Source: Gigaspora rosea
Taxonomy: Eukaryota; Glomeromycota; Glomeromycetes; Diversisporales; Gigasporaceae
DNA: 64,000 nucleotides
Reading direction: 5' to 3'
NCBI GenBank assembly: GCA_003550325.1
Contig: QKWP01001927.1
Coordinates: 35,422-99,421 of the forward strand
The position numbers were made by a program, and so were the translations under genes. This document shows, in pieces, positions 34,843 through 47,383 of the stretch. The notes below the pieces were generated by a model. It did no database searches and was not told the DNA's origin. It worked only from the letters and a program-made list of their open reading frames with translations. Numbering within the stretch: the stretch's first letter is position 1; the number at the start of each line of letters is the position of its first letter.

Positions 34843-37800
34843 ATGGTTAAGTATACAAGAGATCGGCTACTAAAAAACAAAATGATTGTGCATATATCCG
34901 ATTGTGGTTTAAATGTAACTTGCAAGTGTGGAAAAATAATCAAACTTAAGCGAGCTTATGATGAGTCTTACTTTGAAAGTCATATTAATGGTGGTGGCTG
35001 CAGATTTCAAAGTGGAGTTGTTTCAATTTTAAACTTCTTTCCATTAAATTTAAAAAAAGACATTCAATCTATAAAACAATATCCTTGTACTGGATTAAAT
35101 AATCCAATCTATAAAGCTTATATTAATAGAGTATTTACTCATACTACTCATGGCGGTGCACCAAGAAGAGATATTGTTGCTCGGGAACTTTTTCCAGAAA
35201 AATTTCCTTCTAATAAAGCAGTAAAATATAAGATACTTACTGAAGAAGAATTGCAATCATTAGATAATGAAATAATTCGACAATCTAAATGGAAAATTGA
35301 AGGACTAGTAGTACGATCTGTTTTATGTGAACAATATACTACTGATTCTTCTAAATTGTGTGATTATTGTAAAGAAGTTCAAAACGACCAAGTTTTTAAA
35401 GTATGTATAATTATATAACTATAAATAAATAAACAATTAATTTATAATATGTATAATTATAAATAGAATGCCGTGTCAAAACAAGACAAGCCAAATCATA
35501 AAAAAAAGTTTATGCCAAAAATTCAACTTCGAAGTAATCCAATAGCTAAATATATTTATAATCAAGATGTCAGTGATCTTTTATATTTAGCAAACAATAC
35601 GGGTACAAATAATGAGAACTCTTTTTGGACAAAATTTGCAGAGATGGGTAGGAATGGCAGTTTTAAAAATAAAAAAGTATTCGAAGGCTTATGTAATGTG
35701 ATGGTTCAAATTGCAGATCGAGAACAACATAAAAAAGGGCTTCAAAATTTTAAATATTCTGAACAATTTTCTGATTTTCTGGTTATACTCGCAAGTCTTA
35801 GTCCACAAACATATAATGTTTTTCAGCAGAATTTAGCTGGACGCACTATTCAAAATATTAGGTATGAATATACTATATATAAGATATATATAATTTGTTC
35901 TTAATTATATTTTAATGAAAATTATATTACTGTACCTCTTTTTAAGATTACATCGTACACATTCACCTTATGTGCTTAATGACCCCGAGTTATGTTTTGA
36001 AAATGTAGCACGAGTTAAAAGGCTTGCAGATACAATTAAATATACTGGTCCGATTATTGCAATGTCAGATAATACTAAAATTAAAGAAAGACTTGGATTT
36101 TCTTCACTTTTTGGTTGTGTTGTTGGTTCAACATTTTCAACCGAATTAACCAAAGTTTCTACATATGAAGATGTATATCGAATTGTAGACATGATTAAAT
36201 CCCATAATGCAATTGCCTCTCAAGTCCGTGTTTATTTATTACAGGTAAATAATATTCATTAATAAAGGTTATAACTTATATAAATGTGTCTAACAATTTA
36301 TTTATTATAGATTCCTGTTCCAAAATTTCCACCTTGCGTTATTGCGATGATTGCAAATCAGGGGAAAGAAACAGCGACAAGTATTTTTGAATTGCACAAA
36401 AAATTACTTGATATCGCAGCGCATCTACAACTTAAAATTCTTGGATTTGGTGCTGATGGAGCCTCGGCAGAGTTCAATGCACAAAATCAACTTATGAAGA
36501 TGGAAACGTCAGAAAGATTAATTTTCGAAGATAGACTTTATGGTATATTAAATATTAAATAGTCTTAATATTATTAATTATTTAGCTAAATATATTTTAA
36601 AATTATTTTTAGATATTAATTTTAGTTGTCCTATTTATCCTAATATTGGACCTATTATTCGAATCACCGACCCCTTACATGGGAAAAAGGATTGTCGCAA
36701 TGCACTTTTTTCTGGAGCACGGCTATTATCTCTTGGAAAATATTCGGCTCGATATGATCAAATTTTGGAATTAAGAAAAAACCCTGAAAGTGTTTTGTAT
36801 AAAAAGGATGTTGAGAATGTTGATCGTCAGGATGACGGGGCTGCTTATCGCCTTTTTTGTTCATCGTTTCTCAATCAAGTGGCTGATGAAAACAATAACG
36901 AAAAATATGGCCTACTTGTTTTTTTGTTTGTTCTTGGTTAGTTACTAATAGTTAAAAAGTTTAATTAATTTTTATGTATTATTTAATAATTATTTTTATT
37001 ATAGGTGAACTAATTGACGCATTTCAGAATCGCGAAATTTCACCACTTGAAAGATGCAAAATGGTCATGTTGGGATTCTTTTTTTTAAATCACTGGAAAA
37101 ATCATATTCAAGTTTGCGCGCAGAATTATCCTGAATTTATGAGTGTTAAAAAAAATTTCATAGCTTCAGTGACGTTTAACATTTTAACAAGTCTTTCCGA
37201 ATCTATGGTATGTAAATCTGATTCTATATATCTAAATTATCAGTTATAAACTAATCGTACAATTTTTTATCTTAGATCCTTTTAACAATTGCTTACCGAG
37301 ATTACTACCCGCAATATCCTTTTACACCCTGGATGTATGGTTCAGAAGGATGTGAACATTTTTTTGGGTTGGCTCGTCAGGTTCTTTCCGATTTTTCGTT
37401 TAACGACTTAGTTGCATTGACACCCAAGATTGCGTGTATGTACAAAGCATATTCTTCAGGTTCTTTCAGATCAGAAAGAGAAAAAACGACTGGTGTTGGT
37501 TAGTATATATAGGTGTAATTTATTATAAAATCAGAAGCCAATCTTATACTTTTTAGGTTATATTTCGCATTATTCTGATTCGAGTATTGTAGAGAACTTA
37601 GAAGTTTTACGGAATTGGCCTTCAGACGATGAGATTAGATTAGCAATCCACTATGCGTATGAACAAGCCACCGCACTAGCTAAAGACGTTCTTGGAATGG
37701 TAATAAGTACTCAAATTCGTGACCCTATGATTATTTTAGAAGATGAGGAGGAGGATCTCGAAATAGAAAATGAAAATGAAATCGAACAACCTGCTAACCT

Positions 37801-40040
37801 ACAAAGATTCGGTGGTTTACAAGAAGCTGAAAGTATTTTTATATCTGAAGCAGCAGCGGAAGTTAATACGTGGAATAAACTTAATGAATTAACCGAAGTA
37901 AGGATTGTTTTATATTTATGTTGAAATTATTAGTTTTATAATCATTTTATAATCATTAAGTTTTAAGTTTCAAAGTTTTGTGCGGAACTGTCATATATGT
38001 ATTTTTATCCAAACAGAATATATTGCACTGGCTTGTTCTTAGCCAACAGCCTTTTTTAACAATTAAGGAGAACGTGTTCGATGTGTTTAATAGAATCATA
38101 TAGGTGACCATAAAAAACGCGATAACGCAGACATTGTATATATATTGCAGTATCGGAACGATATAGATTTAATACTGCTAGAAGAGAGCCAGTAAGTGGC
38201 ACTAAAGAATCTTACGTCATCAGCGTTTTTTATGGTCGCCCTGGATTATTCTGTTTAATAAGGGGTTCAAAAGTGATATACTTTGTGTAATTAGAGGACT
38301 TAAACAAATGAATTAATGAAATCAAAAAAAAAATATTCAAAAAATCTTTAATTCCCTTTCTAATCACAGTTAATTTTTCAGATCGAGGAAGGGGACGATT
38401 TCTCTGAGGGATCTTCGCAATTAGCTTTGATACTTGACTTTACTCGACCATCTCGGAATCATAATATAGAAATGGATATTGATATTAACACCAGAGTTGT
38501 AAATAGAATGCTTCAAATTTCTGTACTGGTCAATCAACGCCGCCGCCACGAAGCCTATACTAGTCAGAGAATGGAAAGAAGAGTTGCAGGATTTTCCACA
38601 TCCACCTCAAATAATAGATATAGCAGCCTTATATCATATCTTTCCTCAAATGAGTCTGCTCGCCCTGGCATTCCGCGTCAAAATCGATAGAAAATAAGAG
38701 CAAGATTTGAACGATTGAATGATGAAGCAAGAAATTCAGTTAGTAAGTTAAATTTAATTTACTAAATTGAGTTAGAATGTGTTAATAAAAAAAAAGCACA
38801 TGTCGGGCAATTTTGTTAATTGGATCGAGTAAACGGGCAGTTAAAAGTAGAAACCATGGTTATTTGGAATTATTTTTTAAAATTGTTGGAGATGGCGATT
38901 CCAGTAGACGATCGCAATATTTGAAAATCTGCTGAATACGATACAGTAGATTTTAATTTGAATTCAGCTATGGAAAAGGCATAGATGCATAAGACATTGA
39001 AATCTCAAAAATTTCAAACCTGCTAATTGTGATGATTCTCGTGGGTGATGTAATTCTGAATTAAATTAAAAAGAAGACAATACAATTCTGCAATTGCACT
39101 TTAAAATCCGTTGAAGATAGTAGTTGCTGCGGACATTATAATCTCGGATTCAAAAGAATATGCACTATTAAAAACGAGATGTGGTATTTAAAATATGCTG
39201 AAGGTGACAATCCGAACAATGTAAAAAGATGTAAAAAGAATGCAACGATGTGGTATTTTAAATTTTGTTGAATGTAATCATAGATTTCGCTATCAAAATA
39301 TATATATATTACTAGAAAGAAGGCGCTGAAAGATAAGATCTGTTGAAAGTGGAAATTCATAACTATGAGTAGAAACTTCTAAGTAAATACGTGACCTTGG
39401 ATTTCGCTACAGAGATGGTATTAGGACTATTAGGATAAAACGAAGGCATTGAATGGTATTTAGGTCATTCTTGCATGATAACTTCCTCGTTTCTACTTTT
39501 GACTGCTCAAGTACATATAATTATTTGTTTGATTAACCGTATATTTAATTTTAACAATAAGAATTCCTAATTATTTATCTATTTAAATTCTAACTTTATA
39601 TCTTTTTTATTTTTTTTATTACAGGGTTAGTAGAAATTTCAACTGCAAATGTAAATCCGGTACACCCAGTTATGCGAGGAGGATTTGGAATTGGACGGGC
39701 TAATAATACTATCTTTCTCTTTCAAATTCTTGCACTTTACTATAAAAATTCGAATTATCATTCTTTTATTGAGTCACATACGAATATTGATGAACTTTCT
39801 TACATTTCTGTAAAAGTTTTTTTTCAGCTTCGTTATGGTTTGTTTTCTTCGATTTCAGATGGTGGCTATACAATTTTTACACATATTCCACCTTCTTCTT
39901 TTATCTATTATCTTGGAGAAGGTAATTTCGCATCATTTGATGAGAAATTGGGATTATTAACTGTTAATAATCAAACATCTCAGTTTTTTGACTATTTTAA
40001 TACTCCTGAAATGAAACGAAAATTGCAAGAAATTTTATAA
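34843..40040 (+). CDS. Putative DDE transposase of the 6.7-kb element (ten exons)
   Basis: Exons: 34843-35400, 35467-35861, 35947-36244, 36311-36542, 36613-36936, 37005-37207, 37276-37498, 37557-37897, 38382-38742, 39625-40040. They total 3,351 bases and all junctions keep frame (1,117 codons). An N-terminal zinc-binding block (CKCGK..H..GGGC; C27, C29, H47, C53) resembles BED-like fingers. Candidate catalytic residues are D359 (AMSDNTK), D466 (GFGADGASAEFN) and E694/E697 (GSEGCEHFFGLARQ). Their order and flavour recall hAT enzymes (..TDGA.., ..ERxFS..), but the rest does not, so the family is open. A conserved-looking ITDPLHGKKDCRNALFSGAR block precedes an insertion domain. One in-frame TAG lies at 38688 in exon 9; the frame continues to a good donor, so it may be a CAG change. 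Introns 8 and 9 are long because each contains a MITE. Confidence 0.7.
38100..38243. mobile_element. MITE inside transposase intron 8
   Basis: Inverted ends (C/T)AGG.TGACCATAAAAAACGC and its complement (GCGTTTTTTATGGTCGCCCTG). The insertion explains why this intron is ~480 bp while most others are 60-90 bp. Confidence 0.65.
38828..39513. mobile_element. TIR element inside transposase intron 9
   Basis: The left end GGGCAGTTAAAAGTAGAAAC pairs with the right GTTTCTACTTTTGACTGCTC. Inside are several degenerate repeats of a phrase around GTGGTATTTAAAAT..CTGAA. ~690 bp, non-coding, within an 882-bp intron. Confidence 0.6.
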
Positions 40041-41145
40041 TTTTTTTGTTTTTGGATTTTTTTTTTTTGCAATTTTATTAATAAAAATATTGCATTTTAA
40101 TTAGTATATTTGCTAATCTTTAAACACTATTAAGTAATTAAAATATAACTTCGAATGGCATAAATTATATAAAATCAGGCATTAGGAATTATTCTTTTTG
40201 AATAATCTGGAAAATTTATAGGGTTTTGTGAACAACGTTGCGAACATGAATTTAGGGTGTTCTCGAGCATCTCAATCAATTGATTTAATAATGATCGTCA
40301 AGCATCAACGATATTAATAGAATTAAATGCTTGAGCAGTGCTTGAGCATATACTTTTTCTTTTGATTGTGATCTTCACTATGCCACCCAAAACAACTAAA
40401 AAAAATTCTATTCAACCGACTGCTACTAGTTGCATCGGCTTCTCTTTTTAATGATTATGCAATTTAAATTTTGTTGCAACAGCAACAGAATCAATTTATT
40501 GAATCGTTAGCGAAAGTTGCTTTACAGCAATAAGTAGTAATAATTTTTTTATGTTATTATGATTTTAAAAAAATGGCGTATTTATTATGTTCGTATTAAG
40601 GTATCGATCATTTGTTTTAAAAGCTTTGAGAGTTTTTTTTGATCGGATCGAAACTTGTGAAAATTTATTGTTTATTATTATGTTTGAATATAAAGTAATG
40701 CTTGAGCGACCTTTATCATGACAAATTTTTGACGAAAAAGGTGGCTTGTATCTCACTGATTTGTTCGTCACTTGATTCATTTATTCTATTTCGACTTTAC
40801 TTCCGATCCATTGAGTAAGGTGCTTAAGAGCATAACCTGTTAGCTATTTTTGAAGCATAATAATAAATCGAAATCTAGAAATTATTTAATATTGCACTTT
40901 ATATATAACAAAGCACATGTATAAAGTTAGTATAATTTAAGAAATTAAAAATTTTAAAAATAAACAATAATTTAAATATTTTTTCAGAACTAAAAAATTA
41001 TATTTTTAATAGATTAAAATTTTTATTTATAGGATATATTTAAATATTGGTTAAAAAAATCTAATTTTCAATGCTTATATTTAAAATTTGGTTAATAAGT
41101 CTTAATATAAAGTGGATAAAATTTATAAAAATTTTATATTAAAAC
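40041..41145. other. 3' region of the 6.7-kb transposon
   Basis: Non-coding in appearance. It contains repeated GCTTGAGCA words (40330-40360, 40700) and a 23-codon reading start (MPPKTTKKNSIQPTATS) at 40381 that stops quickly. Toward the end are ~25-bp GGTTAA/TTAATCC subterminal words. Confidence 0.4.
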
Positions 41146-41344
41146 CAATATAACCTCTATATGTATTATTCGGGGTCCTTTTGCCAGTAATCCAATTTTG
41201 AATAACCATTTTTTTATTTCATAGAGTTCACTAGGTTTTATGAAATAAAAAAAAAGTTCATCCAAAATTGGATTACTGGCAAATTTAAATTTTATTCATA
41301 AAAATCCACATAGCCTTGGAAGGGTATTTTTAGCAAAGTTCCCA

Positions 41345-41790
41345 AATATTTAAAAATCCCACAAAGGATGTTTATTAATCTAAGCTGTATTGAAAATAAG
41401 TTTCATAAATATTGACTATTTAATTCACCATATTTGCTTTTTTTTTTTTTGAGTCCCGTATTATAATACAGTAGTCACTTCAACTTCATTACATTTCATG
41501 GGAACTCAATTAATTATTCACTGTATTTCCCTTTTATAGATAAATTTCATAAAATATGATGAACATAGGGTGGCTATTTATGTTGTATTCGCGGACTCAT
41601 GGGACCCAAAAAAGTTACAGAGATTCGATCCAAATAAATCAAAGTCGATAATCTAAGTATTTCTATTTATGAATATTGCTTTTAATTTCAATTGGTAAGT
41701 ATTCATTAACCTAAACATTTAAAATAAGCTATTTATAAGATATACTATTTAATCACGTTAATGTTGTAAATATAAAGAAATTTTTATTAA
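41345..41790. other. Intergenic
   Basis: Nothing recognised between the split MITE and the 3' end of the LINE. Confidence 0.45.
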
Positions 41791-42577
41791 TTTTTTTTTT
41801 TTTAAAAGCGAAGTCTTTTCTCTATTTCTTTATTTGAATTATGCTAAATTTACATGTTATTACAACTTGAATTTACATTTTTCTATGGGGAAGGGTGGAT
41901 AGAGCTACTTTACTCCAGATCTAAGTCTTTACTAGTTAGGTCGAAGACCTTTAGATTATGTTAATTATTTGATTAGGAGAAAGATTATGACTAATGAATT
42001 TTTGTAACCAGCTATAGTATTTCAGTTCTTTATACACATTCATAGGTTTAGGAGTTTGTGGTATTGAGAAAGTGGTTGTAATGTTGCCATGTTAGATGTG
42101 TTATTGTTAATAGGGTTGTTGATATTTGTTCTGCTCTTCATCCAATATTTTTCATATAGTTTGTTTATGAACTTGTGATAGAATAGTGGAGTGAAGAACA
42201 TAGCTTAATGAAGTTGAATCGTGGGTAGGAGTGCATGTGTTGTTATTATGGTGATTGGGATTCTTTTTTCTAGGTGAGATTCTTCGAGATTCTTTATAAA
42301 TTGAACTGGGTCTAAAATCGAGACTTCATGTTTTGTTGAGAATTCATTCAGTGTTTCCAGTATTAAGGTTTTGAAAGGTTGCAGATTCTTTTCACAAGTT
42401 AGCCAATGTATATCGTTATTTTCTCCTACTCCACATGCTTTACACGTAGTGTGAGAGTATCATTGAGGGTCTCTAGTATGGAGATTAGTTAGTGTGGATA
42501 GTTCATTTGTTAGTATTTTGATTTTATTTTCAATTCCAAAGGGCTGGTTTGTCTTGACAGAGAACGACATGAATATT

Positions 42578-43067
42578 TGTCGCGGCTGTTAGTGACCACG
42601 AATGCGGTTTTCAGTTCTTATGTGCCCCTTCCTCGTACATAAAAGTCGTGATCAACCCATATACACTTACAGTCACGTCCTTTTTCCAAGGCGAAGGTAC
42701 AAGTATAAGTCTTGGTTTTTGTTTTTCTTTATTTGCACAGTCGAGTTTAACTAACTCTAGAATTTAGTTATCGTTCCTTATATAGGTAATAATGGACCTC
42801 CAAATTAATTATACAATGATTAATAAATTATGTATAATTAATCAATCAATTAATTATGCGATACTTAACTTCCGATCCTGTGTTCCTCGTGTGACTTGAT
42901 TCTAGATTGATTATATTTAAATTCAGCAATTATTTAGCCGTAACACTGCTGTGACCCGATCCTGTGATTGATAAACTGTGTGAACGGTTCTTGGCACACG
43001 TGATTCATTTCTGCACTACACGTCCTGGAGGCCAAACTTTTTCCAAAAACTGATTGTGGCCATGACA
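42578..43067. repeat. Left LTR of the fossil
   Basis: 490 bp, TGTCGC..ATGACA. Partner at 47384-47896. Confidence 0.8.
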
Positions 43068-43221
43068 GGAGCTAGATCCCCCTTGACTCTCGTCCCAAAG
43101 TCAACATCTTCTTCAATCAGTTCTACTTTATATAACTAATGGTCCACAGCACTTCGATTTTCATAACCGGCCTCACAACTATACTCCATTTGAGCCAAAT
43201 TCCTGAATCATTTCGTTTACC

Positions 43222-45128
43222 CATCAGCAAATTTATATAGGCGAAAATTTGCGAAAAAATTTTCGATACGCAAAAATAGCAAAAAATTTCGCAAATATGT
43301 TCGAAATTTTTCGGAAAAAATTTTTTTCGAAATTATTCGCAAAATTTTTCGAAACATTGCGAAAATATTTTCGAAATTTTTCGAAAAAATATTTTTCTGA
43401 AATTATTCGCAAAATTTTTCGAAATATTGCGAAAAAAAACAGCACTGATCTCCGAATAAAGGTTCAAAATCGGAGATCGGTGCAAACTTTTATCAATTTT
43501 CGCAAACTTTCGAAAAATTTTGTATTTTTTATTTTTCATATACAGTATACTGTACAATAATTTTTTTTTATTCGTAAAAAAAATTTTTAAACATTTATTT
43601 TTATTTTTATTTCTCAAAAACTTTTGAAAACCTTCGAAACCTTTCGAAATAATAAAATTTTTGTTTATTTGTTTATTTTTTTTTAAAAAAATCGATTATC
43701 AAAGATCAGTATAAAAATTTTTTTCTTGTTTTATTTCTGTATTTTATATAGAGTACGTACTAATATTAGTTTTTTTTAGTGCTTTTTTCGTAGTTCTTGA
43801 GGAGTCGCCCATTTTCTTTCGTCGTCGGAGTCGTCCTTTTTCTTCGTAATTGGAGTCGTCCATTCACAGTGTAGTTTGAGTCGTTCATTCCAGAAATTTT
43901 ATATGTCTTTCGCTCTTGTTTATTTCGTGTACTAACTAATGTATTCTTGTTTTTAGGGTTCACAGGTCTTTTTTCTTGGGTTCTCATCATTGGAGTCGAT
44001 TTCTTTCGTTATTGGAGTCCTTTTTCTTCGTAGTTGGAGTCGTCCTTTTTCTTCGTAGTTGGAGTCGTCCTTTTTCTTTGTAGTTGGAGTCGTCCTTTTT
44101 CTTCGTAGTTGGAGTCGTCCATTCCGGTAATTTTATATTTCTTATGTTCTTGTTTATTTCGTGTTCTACCGGTAACTGATATATTTAACTTGTATTTTTG
44201 TTTTTAGAGTTCACAGGTCTTTTTTCTTGGGAGGATCGTCCATTTCGACGCTTCTTTCATCTTTGGAGTCGTCTTTTCTGGTGCTTTTTTTTTTGCCGTT
44301 GGAGTCGCCATTCCTGTGATTTCATAGTTCTCTTTGTTTTGAATCGTGTACTAACGTTTGTATTTTTGTTTTCAGTTTTCTTCGTGGATTCTCGTCGTTG
44401 GAGTCATCTATTTTGGAGTCTTTCGTTCCAAAGTCGTTCTTTCCAGTGTTTTTTCCTTAATTTTTGGAGTCATCGTTGAATTCGGTGTTTCTTTATTAAT
44501 GGTGTTCTTTTCGTGTATACTTTCTGATGCTTTTCTTCTTTCTTGAATTTGGTATTCCTTGTGACGTAGTTTGTGTCGTTCTGTATGGTGTGTGCGAGCT
44601 TTTCGAATTTGTTTCTTTTTTTGGGCTGTGTTAGAATTTAGTTTAGTGTATCCGATTATGTAAACTTTAGCGGGTTAGTGGGTAGGATAGGCTGTAGGTA
44701 ATCGATTATAATTATTTATAATCATTGTGCAATAATTGTTATAATAAAAGTAAAATAAATTATTAATAAATTGATTTTATATATTATTGTATATATTGTT
44801 TTGAAATATTTGCAATATTTTGAAATATTTTGAAATAATTCGAAATAATTCGAAATAATACGAAATAATTCGAAATATTACAATTTAAATTGTTATTTTT
44901 TAAAAATTTATGTTATGTGAATATTTGCGAATATTTGCGAATATTTGCATAATTATGCATAATTTTTTTGTGCAAATTTCTGAATTTATATTGCGCATTT
45001 TTTTGAAACCCATTCGCATTTTTTCGAAAATTTTTTTTCCGCATTTGTCTACACCAATCGCAGTTTTTGCGCAATATTTCGACCCGCATATTTGGTCGCA
45101 AATTTTCGTATATATAAATTCGCTGATG
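43222..45128. mobile_element. hAT-like element, TTTCGAAA/GCGAAA-word family, inside the LTR fossil
   Basis: Ends CATCAGC(A/G)AATTTATATA are inverted at the two sides. Clusters of GCGAAA, TTCGAAAT and ATTTGCGAAT words lie next to both (43240-43450 and 44800-45110). The open frames there are products of these words. A middle tandem block (43780-44470) is described separately. The ends match the element at 48508-50351. Target duplication not clear. Confidence 0.6.
43780..44470. repeat. Minisatellite GTAGTTGGAGTCGTCC and a ~240-bp higher-order repeat
   Basis: Units of about 25-27 bp (TTCTTCGTAGTTGGAGTCGTCC) are repeated several times in 43780-44120. A larger unit recurs at about 43860, 44110 and 44290, containing TTGTTTATTTCGTGT, ..TTGTTTTTAG and TTCACAGGTCTTTTTTCTTGG. 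No coding assignment. Confidence 0.7.
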
Positions 45129-45439
45129 CCATTTAGCCAGATCGCTAAAGCTCTACCACCAAACTCTTGAATATTCTTTAATAAATTAAAGGAATCCATT
45201 TGACTACGTTGTTATATTTTGTAGCTTTTGAGCTGAAATTCTTTAATGTAATTATAGATATTATTATTTCCACTTGTCCATTCTTGTATTGTGTTTTGAG
45301 GATCACATGTTTTGATACCAATCATAAGATGCGATATGTCAGTTGCGATCTATATATCACTTTTATCAGAATCATCCAGGTTTATCGATTTTGATCTCTA
45401 AGTCTTTAGTCATAAGTTGTGAACCTTACGGTACGTGTA

Positions 45440-45990
45440 ATTCTCCTAACCAACGTCTTAATACGTAGGTTAGCCCTTTTTTTTCTTTCGCAGCCCTTAC
45501 TGACCACGAACGAAGATAATAATGATAACCCAAGAACACCAACATCTCAATACAAAGATATATTCACAGTTAACACATGTTATATAAGCAAAGACTATTG
45601 CACTAAAAATCTTTTACCCGCTTGGTATGTTCAAAGAAAGGTAAACGATATCTATTACTTTCACTCTCATCACAGAACCACGCCGAGGTATCGTTTCGGT
45701 CTCAAAGTCTTTAGTACAAATTTCAAAGCTCTACAACTTATATAATTCACCTAACCAACGTCTCAATACGTAGGTCAGTCTTTCTTCGCAGCCCTCACTG
45801 ACCACGAACAAACACAAGAACATAATACCAACATCTCAATATGAAGGTGTGTTCATAATTAATGCATGTCATGGCCCTCACTGACCAACAGAATACCAAC
45901 GTCTCAATACGAAGGTACCGCGTTATTATTTCACGAGTGTAATTTCTTTCCCTGCATAGTACTAATTTACATCCCAGTACTAGGGTATTC
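45440..45990. repeat. Degenerate direct repeats CAACGTCTCAATACG..ACTGACCACGAA
   Basis: Three to four diverged copies of a unit containing CCAACGTCTYAATACG and GCCCTCACTGACCACGAA lie in this stretch of the fossil's interior. They overlap incidental open frames on both strands. Confidence 0.6.
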
Positions 45991-46889
45991 ACGCGCCTTG
46001 CGGGTTATCTGGGAAAAATACTAGGTAAATAATCTGATACAACAGCAATGCTTACTAACTCACTATTCCTTTCGATTTATCAAGTTTTCTCATATCATTT
46101 CAAAACCGGTCCTATAATCATTGGCTTACTCCACATAGTAGCAGACTTTATCTTTCACACAAATACTGATTTTCATCATATCCGCCTTTAGTAGTCTTAA
46201 AAGGAATTCACTCGACTATATTTAAATAATTCATTAACATCATTATCATCTTGGTTTATTTCATCCAACCAATAACCATCTTGTTAACAATGATAGCTGC
46301 AGTTGGTCATTCATCAGGATCATTATCCATGCAACACCAGCTAATCTAATAAAATTCTAGAGCATGTGTACATTCAGGCTTCGATCTATCAACGATCTTA
46401 AATTAAAGATTAGTATCAACCAGAATTTCATTAAAAATTCTTCTTCCCAATTTTATTCGTGATGATCCCAAGACTATAAATATCCGATAATTTCGTATAT
46501 GATTAACATAGTAGAACTTTAGACGTAAAAGACCAAAATCGGTGATGTACGTTCACTTTGCAAAATGTTCAAGAATGAATCGATTCGATATCCTAAGCTA
46601 AAAGCTAAATTTATTCTTTCAACTCATCTTTGATACTTGCTCAAGGTTCTGACATAACGATCCTTTGGTCGTATATCTCATTGCAATAATACAATCATTA
46701 TTTCAATACACCATAGTGTTCTAAAGATGGTTTCTCACAACCAATTTCACAATAATTATTCAACTTGTAACAAAATCTTTTGCATTATCACCTGATTCAC
46801 GAATCTTTTGAGTGTAGCAGGTACCGAACTTTTATTAATCATATAGTATACTGTTACAAAGCCACATTTTCTAATTTATTTTTTTTTTT

Positions 46890-47036
46890 TGCTAAGGGGA
46901 GGACCAGAAATCAGCTGATTTCCTAGGGGGGGGTCTAAAAAACTGGAAATTTAATATGAAGACCTGACTAAAATAGAAGGTGGTCAAAATTTTAGCCAAA
47001 ATCAAATCAGCTGATTCCTGGCAGTGCCCTAACTTG
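46890..47036. mobile_element. Short MITE, ATCAGCTGATTTCCTAGG type
   Basis: Resembles the units at 53401-53541 and 58012-58150: an AATCAG(C/G)TGATT palindrome followed by a purine run (TAGGGGGGGG), a middle ATTTAATATGAAGACCTGAC-like phrase, and a second AATCAGCTGATT at the far end. Confidence 0.5.
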
Positions 47037-47383
47037 GACTGAATTATCGTACAAGTTTTTCCACCGACGTTGTTCACAGTTTTCTCCACACACTATCTGT
47101 TTTTGTATATATTTTCTCTTTTGATTTATGATCGTTTCTTTTCATACTCCTTCGTTTTATCACTCAGGTACATATTGCTTCTTGTTTTATTGTTGTAATT
47201 CACCCACTTTGCTCTTCACTAACAGGTCCTTTTCTTGTTTCGTATTGCTTAAATTTACACAATTACTTTACAACACCTTGATCTTCACCCTCAATTGCCA
47301 CTGAGGACTACAAGTCATCTAAGACATGTCTTCAACTTCAACGAATTATGGTGAACAGGACTTTCGTTGTACCCAGGTTCTTC

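Larger units (their letters stand above)
34470..41179 (+). mobile_element. 6.7-kb DNA transposon, unclassified superfamily
   Basis: Perfect 34-bp terminal inverted repeats at 34470-34503 and 41146-41179, beginning AGGACCCCGAATAATACATA. They are bordered by a perfect 8-bp duplication TTTGCCAG (34462-34469 and 41180-41187). Inside the ends are ~25-bp degenerate subterminal words containing GGTTATATT or GGTTAAAAA on both sides. A single ten-exon gene (34843-40040) fills most of the element. An 8-bp duplication is used by hAT, P and KDZ elements among others. AGGACCCC ends match none of the terminal sequences I know. Perfect ends and duplication suggest recent movement. Confidence 0.88.
34402..41344. 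mobile_element. Foldback MITE split by the 6.7-kb transposon
   Basis: Outer ends TGGGAACTTTGCTA and its inverse. Arms share GGCTATGT(A/G)GATTT and AATTTAAATTTGCCAG. With the inner transposon and one target copy removed the MITE is about 225 bp, comparable with its relative at 20557-20857. Confidence 0.7.

Noticed and set aside
43233-43617. Overlapping frames rich in RKFF and NFAK
   Set aside because: Products of GCGAAA/TTTCGAAA words in a hAT-like element.
44198-44546. Phe/Trp/Arg-rich frames
   Set aside because: Arise from the GGAGTCGTCC minisatellite.
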